NCBI GenBank assembly: GCA_016839545.1
Contig: JAEOUB010000624.1
Location: 1-7,096 of the forward strand
DNA length: 7,096 bases
Origin: Candidatus Kariarchaeota archaeon
Lineage (GTDB): Archaea; Asgardarchaeota; Heimdallarchaeia; Heimdallarchaeales; Kariarchaeaceae
Direction of reading: 5' to 3'
Both the position numbers and the translations under genes were made by a program. This document shows, piece after piece, positions 1-4,819 of this stretch. Every line of letters begins with the position of its first letter. Positions within the stretch are counted from its first letter, which is position 1. The notes under the pieces were generated by a model that made no database searches, was not told where the DNA came from, and saw only the letters and a list, made by a program, of their open reading frames with translations.

Positions 1-1382
1 GCTTTCTCGGTAGTGGACTTGTTGATATCATGGCAACTGTGGTGCAGATTGTGGGAATAGTGGTTATCATGCTGGCACTGAATGTCACCCTGGCACTGAT
101 CTCATTCTCCATCATTCCCCTGCTGGTATTGCTCACATTCTTTATCCGGGGGCCGGTACGACATGCCTCACGACGGACGCGTAAGACCATTGCAAAGGTG
201 ACAGACAATCTCTCAGAGAATATCTCGGGTGCAAAGACGACCAAGACATTTGCCCGTGAAACCTCGAACAAGAGAGAGTTCTCCAAGATCAACCGTGAGA
301 ACTATGAGGCATCCATGACGGCAACCAAGCTCTTTGCCATTATTTTCCCCATGGTGGGAGTGATCTCGGCACTGGGGACTGCATTGATTCTGGGCTATGC
401 CGGGTACCAGACAGCAGTGGTTGGCAACAATATCTATTCAGTCGGGCTGGTGGCCACGTTCATGGCCTACCTTACCCGGTTTTTCAGACCGATCTTTCGC
501 ATATCAATGTTCTATTCTACCTTCCAATCAGCACTTGCCAGCCTGGAGCGGGTCTACACATTTCTCGACGAGGAGATCAGCATTACAGATCAAGAAGATG
601 CACAACATCTGCAGTTGAATGGTGGCAAGATTGAATTCGACCATGTTCGCTTTGCATACAGCGATGAGATCGTGGTGTTTGAGGACCTCGACGTCACAGT
701 TCAGCCGGGCAGTGTCACTGCGCTGGTAGGAGAGACGGGGGCAGGTAAATCAACATTCATCAAGATGATCCCTCGGTTCTATGATGTCAACAGCGGTAGC
801 ATTCGCATCGATGACCAGGATATCAGCTCGCTGTCACTGTCAAGTCTACGGGCACAAATCGGAGTGGTACCACAGACCACCCACCTCTTCAACACATCAA
901 TCCTGGAGAACATTCGCTATGGGACTCCAGATGCAACAGAAGCACAAGTGCAGGAGGTTAGCCAGCTGGTGGGTCTGCACGACTACATCAATTCTCTACC
1001 AGATGGCTACCGGACTGTGGTGCGGGAGGAAGCCAACCGATTATCCCAGGGGCAGAAGCAGCTGGTATCATTTGCCCGAGCTCTGCTCAAAGATCCACCC
1101 ATCCTCATTTTGGATGAGGCAACCTCAAGCCTTGATGTCATCTCTGAGATCAGGGTACAGGAGGCACTGGAGAAGGTGATTGAGGGTCGGACTGTCATTG
1201 CCATCGCCCACCGGCTGTCAACTATCCGCAATGCAGATCGCATCCTGGTGATAGAAAATGGAGTGATCGTACAGGATGGAACCCATAAGGAACTGGTGAA
1301 AATCAGTGGCAAGTACCAAGACCTCTACCTCAAGCAATTCCACGATTCTCTCACTATCAACAGCTCTGCAGAGAAAAAGTGA
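1..1382 (+). CDS. ABC exporter half-transporter (permease-ATPase fusion), 5' partial
   Basis: The frame is already open at position 3 and reads through the ATG at 30, so the start lies upstream; 459 residues are visible. Counting the codon at 3 as residue 1, four hydrophobic segments (about 8-26, 29-48, 110-131, 146-165) fit TM3-TM6 of a type I exporter fold, so TM1-TM2 are missing. The ATPase domain follows with every expected motif: A-loop Tyr219, Walker A GETGAGKST (243-251), Q-loop Gln291, signature LSQGQ (347-351), Walker B ILILDE with Asp371 and catalytic Glu372, D-loop SSLD and H-loop His403. The signature is SQGQ rather than canonical SGGQ; both nucleotide-site residues are intact, so it should be active. 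Such proteins work as dimers in the membrane, exporting lipids, drugs or peptides. The substrate cannot be read from sequence. A partner half-transporter gene may lie upstream. No clear terminator follows the TGA at 1380. Confidence 0.95.
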   Translation, partial: FLGSGLVDIMATVVQIVGIVVIMLALNVTLALISFSIIPLLVLLTFFIRGPVRHASRRTRKTIAKVTDNLSENISGAKTTKTFARETSNKREFSKINRENYEASMTATKLFAIIFPMVGVISALGTALILGYAGYQTAVVGNNIYSVGLVATFMAYLTRFFRPIFRISMFYSTFQSALASLERVYTFLDEEISITDQEDAQHLQLNGGKIEFDHVRFAYSDEIVVFEDLDVTVQPGSVTALVGETGAGKSTFIKMIPRFYDVNSGSIRIDDQDISSLSLSSLRAQIGVVPQTTHLFNTSILENIRYGTPDATEAQVQEVSQLVGLHDYINSLPDGYRTVVREEANRLSQGQKQLVSFARALLKDPPILILDEATSSLDVISEIRVQEALEKVIEGRTVIAIAHRLSTIRNADRILVIENGVIVQDGTHKELVKISGKYQDLYLKQFHDSLTINSSAEKK

Positions 1383-1426
1383 GAATTCGAAGGAATAAAT
1401 TGGTATTTTGTCCATGTAGATAGAGT

Positions 1427-1445
1427 CTAGATGTACAAATGATCT
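1427..1445 (+). repeat. CTAG-ACAAATG direct repeat, copy 1
   Basis: The core CTAGATGTACAAATG is followed by ATCT. It differs from copy 2 at one of 15 core bases. It starts 45 bases after the ABC exporter stop codon. Confidence 0.55.
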
Positions 1446-1527
1446 ATTTTCTCAAAATTTCTCAAAATCCCGCGGTCTCCCTGCAGTTTTACACTACCCT
1501 TACCTGGTTTGATAGATAAAATTGCGC

Positions 1528-1548
1528 CTAGATGAACAAATGTCATCT
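1528..1548 (+). repeat. CTAG-ACAAATG direct repeat, copy 2
   Basis: The core CTAGATGAACAAATG matches copy 1 at 14 of 15 bases. Similarity continues downstream into an ATCT and a TTTC after a two-base gap. It lies 101 bases from copy 1, start to start. Confidence 0.55.
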
Positions 1549-1653
1549 TTCAGAGATTTTATCATACAGATGGTGTAATATTGCAATATATTCTACTTTC
1601 AGGCTTAAATGCGATTTTCGTGACAGGGAGGTAGTACAAAATCATAATTGACT

Positions 1654-1670
1654 CTAGGTATACAAAATGG
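1654..1670 (+). repeat. CTAG-ACAAATG direct repeat, degenerate copy 3
   Basis: CTAGGTATACAAAATGG keeps the CTAG, the ACAAA and a downstream ATG, with an extra A and changes in the middle. It lies 126 bases after copy 2. A still weaker relative, CTAGAATGGG, begins at 1711. Like copies 2 and 4, it is preceded within about ten bases by an AATT. Confidence 0.4.
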
Positions 1671-1688
1671 GAGAATAAGACGAATTTA

Positions 1689-1709
1689 CGGTGTTTTTAA
1701 AATTCACCG
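1689..1709. repeat. Palindrome CGGTG-N11-CACCG
   Basis: Perfect 5-base arms CGGTG and CACCG are separated by 11 AT-rich bases. The site lies about 50 bases upstream of the BRE/TATA of the histone-like gene, where an activator or repressor could bind. A 21-base inverted repeat of the same geometry with GGTG/CACC arms in the opposite orientation occurs at 3023-3043. Function as an operator is inference. Confidence 0.35.
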
Positions 1710-1758
1710 CCTAGAATGGGTGGTAATGAAGAATTTTCTTCCAATTACATCAAGTCGC

Positions 1759-1773
1759 CGAAACCTTTAATAA
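1759..1773 (+). promoter_or_regulatory. BRE/TATA promoter of histone-like gene
   Basis: CGAAACC followed by TTTAATAA (1766-1773) matches the archaeal purine-rich BRE plus TATA pattern. A transcription start about 26 bases beyond the box centre would fall near 1796, giving a leader of about 73 bases. This is the best-looking TATA element in the 1383-1868 gap. Confidence 0.65.
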
Positions 1774-1795
1774 GAGAGTGTGTAGACTGCAAGTT

Positions 1796-1868
1796 AGACA
1801 GAAGCTTTCGGGGTGGCTTTTTAGACATCTGGGGAGGTTTTGTCCATAACAAAAGGTGAAACAACAAA
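1796..1868 (+). promoter_or_regulatory. 5' leader of histone-like mRNA with Shine-Dalgarno site
   Basis: The predicted leader ends with GGTGA at 1855-1859, nine bases before the ATG at 1869, a well-placed ribosome binding site. Two further purine-rich GGGGTGG (1810-1816) and GGGGAGG (1831-1837) motifs lie upstream at intervals of 21 and 24 bases and have no start codon at suitable distance. They could be sites for RNA structure or ribosome standby, but that is speculative. An in-frame TGA at 1857-1859 excludes an earlier start. Confidence 0.5.
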
Positions 1869-2042
1869 ATGGTAGAACTACTTGTACAATCCAAAGTTAG
1901 AGCATACATCAAGAAAAAAGGTCTTAACACCGGTGGCGACACCCTCGAAGCCCTAGACAAGCGACTTTCCGGCCTCATCGACGATGCAGCCGGTCGTGCT
2001 AAGGCTAACGATCGTAAGACCCTCATGGCAAAGGACTGCTAA
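1869..2042 (+). CDS. Short histone-fold protein (Bd0055/alpha3-truncated type)
   Basis: This 57-residue protein has the layout of minimal prokaryotic histones. Helix 1 (about 2-18) contains SKVRAYIKKKG. Loop 1 is NTGGD, and the long helix 2 (25-49) runs from TLEALDKRL to AAGRAKAND. Loop 2 has the RKT signature at 49-51, after which the chain ends at MAKDC, so helix 3 is nearly absent. The ALxxx...RAxxNxRKT pattern resembles the DUF1931/Bd0055-like group of short histones rather than classical nucleosomal archaeal histones. The expected role is DNA binding as a dimer in the cytoplasm; whether it wraps, bends or coats DNA cannot be told. Many basic residues (R11, K15-17, R32, R43, K45, R49, K50) could contact DNA. 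The terminal cysteine is unusual. The start is fixed by an in-frame upstream stop and a GGTGA site. The gene is monocistronic, bounded by its own promoter and a hairpin terminator. Confidence 0.82.
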   Translation: MVELLVQSKVRAYIKKKGLNTGGDTLEALDKRLSGLIDDAAGRAKANDRKTLMAKDC

Positions 2043-2079
2043 GTCTGAAGCCTTGATGTAAGATCAAACTTACTGGTTA

Positions 2080-2106
2080 GGGGTGCTATCGGTGCCCCTT
2101 TTTTTT
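2080..2106 (+). terminator. Hairpin plus T8 terminator after histone-like gene
   Basis: GGGGTGC and GTGCCCC (2080-2098) can pair over seven positions, two of them G-U, around a 5-base loop, followed directly by eight T (2099-2106). The T-tract alone could terminate archaeal polymerase; the hairpin may help. It separates the histone-like transcript from rpoP. Confidence 0.75.
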
Positions 2107-2144
2107 GCGCGACGTTTTGTCATTTTTCACTCTGGGTTAGATTT

Positions 2145-2159
2145 CAAAGTGTTTAAGAA
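2145..2159 (+). promoter_or_regulatory. BRE/TATA promoter of rpoP
   Basis: CAAAGTG (BRE-like) is followed by TTTAAGAA at 2152-2159. The box centre lies 25.5 bases from the A of the rpoP start codon, so transcription would begin at or next to the ATG and give a leaderless mRNA. Confidence 0.6.
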
Positions 2160-2180
2160 TATCAACGAGTTGTAGGGGAT

Positions 2181-2345
2181 ATGTCAGCACGTTCTGGATT
2201 TACACGATACGTTTGTCTGAAATGTAAGAAGAGTATGAGTCCTTCTGACTTGCTCTCCGGACACAAAATCCGCTGTGTTCATTGTGGATACCGCACACTC
2301 CGAAAGGCACGTCCTGAAGTAGTAAGAAAGATCAGAGCACGATAA
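2181..2345 (+). CDS. rpoP: DNA-directed RNA polymerase subunit P (Rpo12)
   Basis: This 54-residue zinc-ribbon protein has CLKC (12-15) and CVHC (32-35), the two zinc-binding CxxC knuckles of archaeal Rpo12, homologous to eukaryotic Rpb12. The second knuckle is followed by GYRTLRKARPEVV and a basic tail KIRAR, which is the hallmark of the family. Rpo12 sits at the Rpo3/Rpo10/Rpo11 assembly platform of the archaeal RNA polymerase. The chain has a short N-terminal extension (MSARSGFTRY) before the first knuckle, slightly longer than I recall for many archaea. An in-frame TAA at 2154 leaves ATG 2181 as the first possible start. GGGG at 2175-2178 is only two bases from it, too close for normal Shine-Dalgarno use, which agrees with leaderless translation. 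It is convergent with the downstream thioredoxin-like gene. Confidence 0.93.
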   Translation: MSARSGFTRYVCLKCKKSMSPSDLLSGHKIRCVHCGYRTLRKARPEVVRKIRAR

Positions 2346-2351
2346 TTCAGA

Positions 2352-2366
2352 TTTTAGTTACTTTTT
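2352..2366 (+). terminator. T-rich terminator candidate for rpoP
   Basis: TTTT and TTTTT tracts follow the rpoP stop within 21 bases, in the 19-base gap to, and over the end of, the convergent thioredoxin-like gene. T-tracts without hairpins can terminate archaeal transcription. No equivalent T-run on the opposite strand serves the minus-strand gene. Confidence 0.4.
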
Positions 2367-2991
2367 ATTGATCAACCCTCTTAGCAAATTGCCAAAAGCC
2401 TCGGATCATAAGTGAGAACAGTCCAACCATGAAGACAATGAAAAATGGACTAAGTACCAGACTCTGAACCAGGGGACTCAATCCCAGCTGTCTTGCCCAG
2501 CTACCTGGCAAGTCAAGATAATTGTCCAGTTCAGTGAGGATCTCATTAGCCTCAATGAGTCCTAACCACTTTTGCAGAACATTACCATCAGGGTCGATGA
2601 GAAAGGTGGTGGGATAACCAGTAACATTCAGAGCCTCAAGTAGAGAGGTCTGGTAATCCAGGGCATAGTCCCAGTCCGCCTCAAACTCCTCCATGAACTC
2701 AGCAACTGAAGCCAGGGAATCAGTCACAGGATCCATACTCATTGTCAGGATGCGGATGTCGGATACGTCCTTGATGACATCGTACACCTCTTGGAGGTGG
2801 AGCATCTCTATTCGACATGGACCACACCAGGTTGCCATTGCATCTAGCAAAATGTATGAACCACGGTTGGAGTCTGCTCCCACTATCTGACCGGAAGAAT
2901 CAAGATAATTGAGATCGAGGGAATAGAGATTGGGAGTGGCTTGTACTGTACCTGCAAGAAGTACAAGGAAAAGCACAGCCCATTTGTCCAT
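2365..2991 (-). CDS. Exported, C-terminally anchored TlpA-like thioredoxin, CGPC type
   Basis: This 208-residue protein begins with a signal peptide (hydrophobic 4-14, probable cleavage after TVQA at 18). It continues with a thioredoxin fold carrying the redox motif WCGPC (Cys56, Cys59), the cis-proline GYPTT (Pro127) and the LIDPDGNV strand typical of the TlpA/ResA group. A hydrophobic segment (about 173-196) followed by RGFWQFAKRVDQ suggests a C-terminal membrane anchor with a cytoplasmic basic tail. The catalytic domain would then face outside. Family members reduce or isomerise disulfides in exported proteins or cytochrome c apoproteins; the partner here is unknown, and no CcdA/DsbD-like reductant gene lies in the window. 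An in-frame TGA directly upstream fixes the ATG at 2991, and a TATA box 26.5 bases away suggests a leaderless mRNA. It is divergent from a paralogue at 3095-3739. Confidence 0.88.
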   Translation of the reverse strand: MDKWAVLFLVLLAGTVQATPNLYSLDLNYLDSSGQIVGADSNRGSYILLDAMATWCGPCRIEMLHLQEVYDVIKDVSDIRILTMSMDPVTDSLASVAEFMEEFEADWDYALDYQTSLLEALNVTGYPTTFLIDPDGNVLQKWLGLIEANEILTELDNYLDLPGSWARQLGLSPLVQSLVLSPFFIVFMVGLFSLMIRGFWQFAKRVDQ

Positions 2992-3013
2992 AGATCAAGT
3001 CAGGTAAAATCTC

Positions 3014-3027
3014 ATATTAAGGTCACC
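3014..3027 (-). promoter_or_regulatory. BRE/TATA promoter of minus-strand TlpA-like gene
   Basis: Read on the minus strand, GGTGAC leads into CTTAATAT, whose centre (3017.5) lies 26.5 bases before the first base of the start codon at 2991. Transcription should start at the ATG itself. The BRE side overlaps one arm of the inverted repeat at 3023-3043. Confidence 0.6.
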
Positions 3028-3043
3028 ATGATTTCAACGGTGA
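3023..3043. promoter_or_regulatory. Inverted repeat between divergent TlpA promoters, possible operator
   Basis: TCACC and GGTGA arms are separated by 11 bases, between the two divergent TATA boxes and touching the BRE of the minus-strand gene. A regulator bound here could affect both genes. The arms are short, so chance is a real alternative. Confidence 0.35.
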
Positions 3044-3056
3044 GTGAATGGATCAT

Positions 3057-3072
3057 ACACAACAATTTATTG
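3057..3072 (+). promoter_or_regulatory. BRE/TATA promoter of plus-strand TlpA-like gene
   Basis: ACACAACA followed by ATTTATTG (3065-3072) has its centre 26.5 bases before the ATG at 3095 but only 11.5 before the ATG at 3080, so it supports the later start and a leaderless transcript. GATCAT occurs on both sides of the box (3051-3056 and 3076-3081), 25 bases apart. Confidence 0.55.
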
Positions 3073-3094
3073 CCTGATCATGAGAGACAGACCT

Positions 3095-3739
3095 ATGAGA
3101 AAACTGGCGTTTCTTCTCATCTTCCTTCTTGTCAATTTCCAGACAGTACAGGCAGACTTCCCTCACGAAGGTAGCTATATTGGTCTTGACAGTCGGGTTG
3201 CTGAGAGTTATGATCAGTTTGATGACAAATATGTACTTATCGAGGCCTTTGCCACCTGGTGTCTGCCCTGCAAGGCTGAACAGCACGAACTCTCCCTGGT
3301 GGATGAGGTGATCAACGCTGAAGGAGCCAATCTGACCCTCTTCACCCTGTCTGTCTCGCCTGCAACTGATAGTATTGATAGCATTCAGAAGTTCAAGAAT
3401 GAGGCAGAGGAGGAGTTTGGATTTGTGGGTACCTGGGAATACGGACTCGATGTACGGTCAGGAGACAATCCCAGCTTTGCAGAGACTTTCAATATTGATG
3501 TGATACCGACAACACTTCTCATTGATGCAGATGGAAGTCTACAGAAGGAATGGCGTGGGGTCGTCACCGCAGATGTGATTATCAGTTTTATTGATGCAAA
3601 TATCACATTCACAGCTCCAAACCAGGCTGAAGTGTTTCTGGGGATCATTTTGGGAAATATCTTCTTCCAGGGTTTTCTTGTTGTGATCGTACTGCTTGTA
3701 GTATACAGACTAGTAGTTCCCAAATCTGGGATCCAGTAG
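3095..3739 (+). CDS. Exported, C-terminally anchored TlpA-like thioredoxin, CLPC type
   Basis: From the ATG at 3095 the protein has 214 residues. Starts at 3080 (ATG) and 3044 (GTG) are in frame, but they would fall before the predicted transcription start or lengthen the signal peptide's N-region, so 3095 is preferred. The signal peptide MRKLAFLLIF... ends at TVQA (17-20), the same cleavage motif as in the divergent neighbour. The redox motif is WCLPC with Cys56 and Cys59, at the same residue numbers as in the neighbour; the cis-proline is in VIPTT (Pro138), and a LIDADGSL strand follows. A C-terminal segment (about 181-207) should anchor it in the membrane with the thioredoxin domain outside. 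CLPC instead of CGPC implies a different redox potential or partner. The region 103-126 is longer than in the neighbour. Probable role: thiol-disulfide exchange on exported proteins. Confidence 0.87.
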   Translation: MRKLAFLLIFLLVNFQTVQADFPHEGSYIGLDSRVAESYDQFDDKYVLIEAFATWCLPCKAEQHELSLVDEVINAEGANLTLFTLSVSPATDSIDSIQKFKNEAEEEFGFVGTWEYGLDVRSGDNPSFAETFNIDVIPTTLLIDADGSLQKEWRGVVTADVIISFIDANITFTAPNQAEVFLGIILGNIFFQGFLVVIVLLVVYRLVVPKSGIQ

Positions 3740-3793
3740 AGATTACCCGTGTGAAAAGAACAGATGCGGTATGGTTCCGGTCATCTACCCACT

Positions 3794-3808
3794 TCCGTCC
3801 TTAAATAG
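3794..3808 (+). promoter_or_regulatory. TATA promoter of winged-helix gene
   Basis: TTAAATAG at 3801-3808 has its centre 28.5 bases before the GTG start at 3833, so the transcript would have no leader or one of two to three bases. The preceding TCCGTCC is a poor BRE. Confidence 0.45.
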
Positions 3809-3832
3809 CGGAATGCCATCAATTGGTGGCTG

Positions 3833-4183
3833 GTGGTTACAGTAAAAGATCCCAAATCAATATATCTCATAAATTGGCAAAACCTACCTCGCAGTGTTCG
3901 TACACTCTACAGAGCACAGCTTCTCATTATTCTACGCTATATTGAACCGACAACAACCTATCATTTCAGAGAGTTTAGCTATTCCAAGAATAACGTCAGA
4001 AAATGTTTCAGAGAATTTGTTCTTGATGACCTTGTCGAAGAGAATTTCCAACTCTACAAGCTAACACAAAATGGTGAGCAAGTTGTCGAGGAATTGCTCA
4101 AAGACAGCATGATGGTTGACTGGTATCAGGGTATCTCGGAGCTTACCTTTGGAAAACGACCACTGGTACAGCGAACAGACTGA
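3833..4183 (+). CDS. Small winged-helix-like protein, function unknown
   Basis: This 116-residue protein fits a winged helix-turn-helix pattern. Helix RTLYRAQLLIILRYI spans about 23-37, a short helix THYHFREF-like segment (YHFREF) covers 43-48, and a probable recognition helix SKNNVRKCFREFVLDDLV covers 51-68. A wing (70-79) precedes a closing helix EQVVEELLKDSMM (82-94). LTQNGEQVVEE resembles the end of the wing in MarR/PadR-like transcription factors, but I cannot assign a family. It has no ligand domain or membrane segment, so it would be a cytoplasmic DNA-binding dimer if the fold is right. GTG at 3833 is the first plausible start after an in-frame TAG at 3806; GGTGG at 3825-3829 is close but short-spaced. 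Its stop lies three bases from that of the convergent thioesterase gene. It could regulate the neighbouring TlpA-like or thioesterase genes; that is conjecture. Confidence 0.7.
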   Translation: MVTVKDPKSIYLINWQNLPRSVRTLYRAQLLIILRYIEPTTTYHFREFSYSKNNVRKCFREFVLDDLVEENFQLYKLTQNGEQVVEELLKDSMMVDWYQGISELTFGKRPLVQRTD

Positions 4184-4186
4184 ATT

Positions 4187-4648
4187 CTAGTGACTATTGA
4201 GAAACGCCTGCCAGGCATCCTCATCCATGGTGTTTGCATCCAGTACCTCTCGCAGTCTTCCAGGAATTGCATGGGGTTTGAAGGAGGTATAATCCACTGT
4301 TACTCGTGAGATATACCCAGATGCGACTCGCTCCTCTTTGTCACCGCGCATAACGGTAATCAGGTGAGAACTGGTAAATGACCTGTTACCCACACGGGTC
4401 AGCACCGTATACACACGAGCTGTATCTCCTGCCTTTAGCGGAGAGTAGAAGGTGGTCTGAGTCTGGACAATCGGCATCAGAAAATTGAGTTGATCTGGTA
4501 GGTGAGAATCCCAATCTATGCCCTCACCACGGGCTAGTGCAATAAAGCTCTCGTCAAAGAAGGTACTGAAGGTACCAAAGTAGCAGATACCTGCCGGATC
4601 ACAGTCAGAAAATCGAATTACCTCTTCCAGTAAAAAAGGGGACTCCAC
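4187..4648 (-). CDS. Hotdog-fold acyl-CoA thioesterase, 4-hydroxybenzoyl-CoA thioesterase family
   Basis: The protein has 153 residues, normal for single-domain hotdog thioesterases. The N-terminal motif RFSDCDPAGICYFGTF (12-27) matches the catalytic DxDxxG loop of the Pseudomonas-type 4-hydroxybenzoyl-CoA thioesterase/YbgC group, with Asp17 as the likely nucleophile or base. It is followed by the long hotdog helix (FFDESFIALARGEG) and strands containing TTFYSPLKAGDTARVYT and RVASGYISRVTVDY. It should hydrolyse an acyl- or aroyl-CoA to free acid and CoA in the cytoplasm as a tetramer; the acyl group is unknown. GTG at 4648 is the start, because an in-frame TAG lies nine bases further upstream and no ATG intervenes. 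A TATA-like box 25.5 bases away predicts a leaderless mRNA. It is divergent from the glycosidase-like gene and convergent with the winged-helix gene. Confidence 0.88.
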   Translation of the reverse strand: MESPFLLEEVIRFSDCDPAGICYFGTFSTFFDESFIALARGEGIDWDSHLPDQLNFLMPIVQTQTTFYSPLKAGDTARVYTVLTRVGNRSFTSSHLITVMRGDKEERVASGYISRVTVDYTSFKPHAIPGRLREVLDANTMDEDAWQAFLNSH

Positions 4649-4669
4649 AGGATGTGTCTACAGAAATGG

Positions 4670-4683
4670 AGTATAAGATTTAT
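4670..4683 (-). promoter_or_regulatory. BRE/TATA promoter of thioesterase gene
   Basis: On the minus strand ATAAAT leads into CTTATACT (plus positions 4670-4677), centred 25.5 bases before the GTG start at 4648. This supports transcription starting at the start codon. Confidence 0.55.
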
Positions 4684-4730
4684 GGTGGGTCTCAAATTTT
4701 GCAAGCTCATCTGAAGTCAGATTTATCTAG

Positions 4731-4739
4731 TTTTTTTTT
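4731..4739. other. T9 tract in divergent intergenic region
   Basis: Nine consecutive T lie between the divergent thioesterase and glycosidase-like promoters. No convincing hairpin precedes it. It is about 30 bases upstream of the glycosidase-like gene's TATA box and could be an upstream flexible element, or a stop for antisense transcription on the plus strand. Confidence 0.3.
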
Positions 4740-4767
4740 GACATCAATTTTGTAACTAGCCTTTCTC

Positions 4768-4810
4768 TTTTAATGGTCTAGCACATCGCTCCGAATCATA
4801 GAGTAGGTGG
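4768..4810 (+). promoter_or_regulatory. TATA promoter and Shine-Dalgarno site of glycosidase-like gene
   Basis: TTTTAATG at 4768-4775 predicts a transcription start near 4798. The short leader then holds AGGTGG (4805-4810), nine bases before the GTG at 4820. This gene, like the histone-like gene, therefore appears to use a leader with ribosome binding site, unlike its neighbours. Confidence 0.55.
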
Positions 4811-4819
4811 AGAAAGAAA

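Larger units (their letters stand above)
1383..1758. other. Long AT-rich intergenic region with degenerate direct repeats
   Basis: No open frame here looks like a gene; the longest plus-strand frame from an ATG that I followed (1532-1651, 39 codons) lacks a ribosome binding site and a recognisable product. The stretch contains three clear and one weak copy of a CTAG-led motif (1427, 1528, 1654, 1711), a 10-base tandem of CTCAAAAT plus two variable bases at 1451-1470, and a palindrome at 1689-1709. No tRNA T-arm or structured RNA could be recognised by eye. Function is unknown; upstream regulatory DNA for the histone-like gene or a relic of lost sequence are both possible. Confidence 0.6.

Noticed and set aside
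1007..1312. 101-codon minus-strand open frame inside the ABC exporter gene
   Set aside because: It lies wholly within the motif-rich ATPase domain on the other strand and is a shadow of that codon use.
1451..1470. Tandem CTCAAAAT repeat as a possible CRISPR or satellite start
   Set aside because: There are only two 10-base units with no spacers or further copies.
1532..1651. 39-codon plus-strand frame starting inside direct repeat copy 2
   Set aside because: It has no ribosome binding site or placed TATA box, and a composition expected of random AT-rich sequence.
1840..1875. TTG-started 11-codon upstream frame overlapping the histone start codon, after GGGGAGG
   Set aside because: The purine motif is only two bases from the TTG, too close for initiation; nothing else supports a leader peptide.
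1745..2026. 93-codon minus-strand open frame across the histone-like gene
   Set aside because: It is antisense to the histone-fold coding sequence, which has a clear family pattern, promoter and ribosome binding site; the minus frame has no recognisable product.
3044..3094. N-terminal extension of the plus-strand TlpA-like gene from GTG 3044 or ATG 3080
   Set aside because: Both starts lie before the transcription start predicted from the TATA box at 3065-3072, and the extension gives an unusual stretch before a good signal peptide beginning at 3095.
3385..3723. 112-codon minus-strand open frame opposite the plus-strand TlpA-like gene
   Set aside because: It is antisense to a well-supported thioredoxin domain and has no recognisable features.
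4731..4739. T9 tract as terminator of a real gene
   Set aside because: Both flanking genes are divergent and read away from it, so no annotated transcript ends there.
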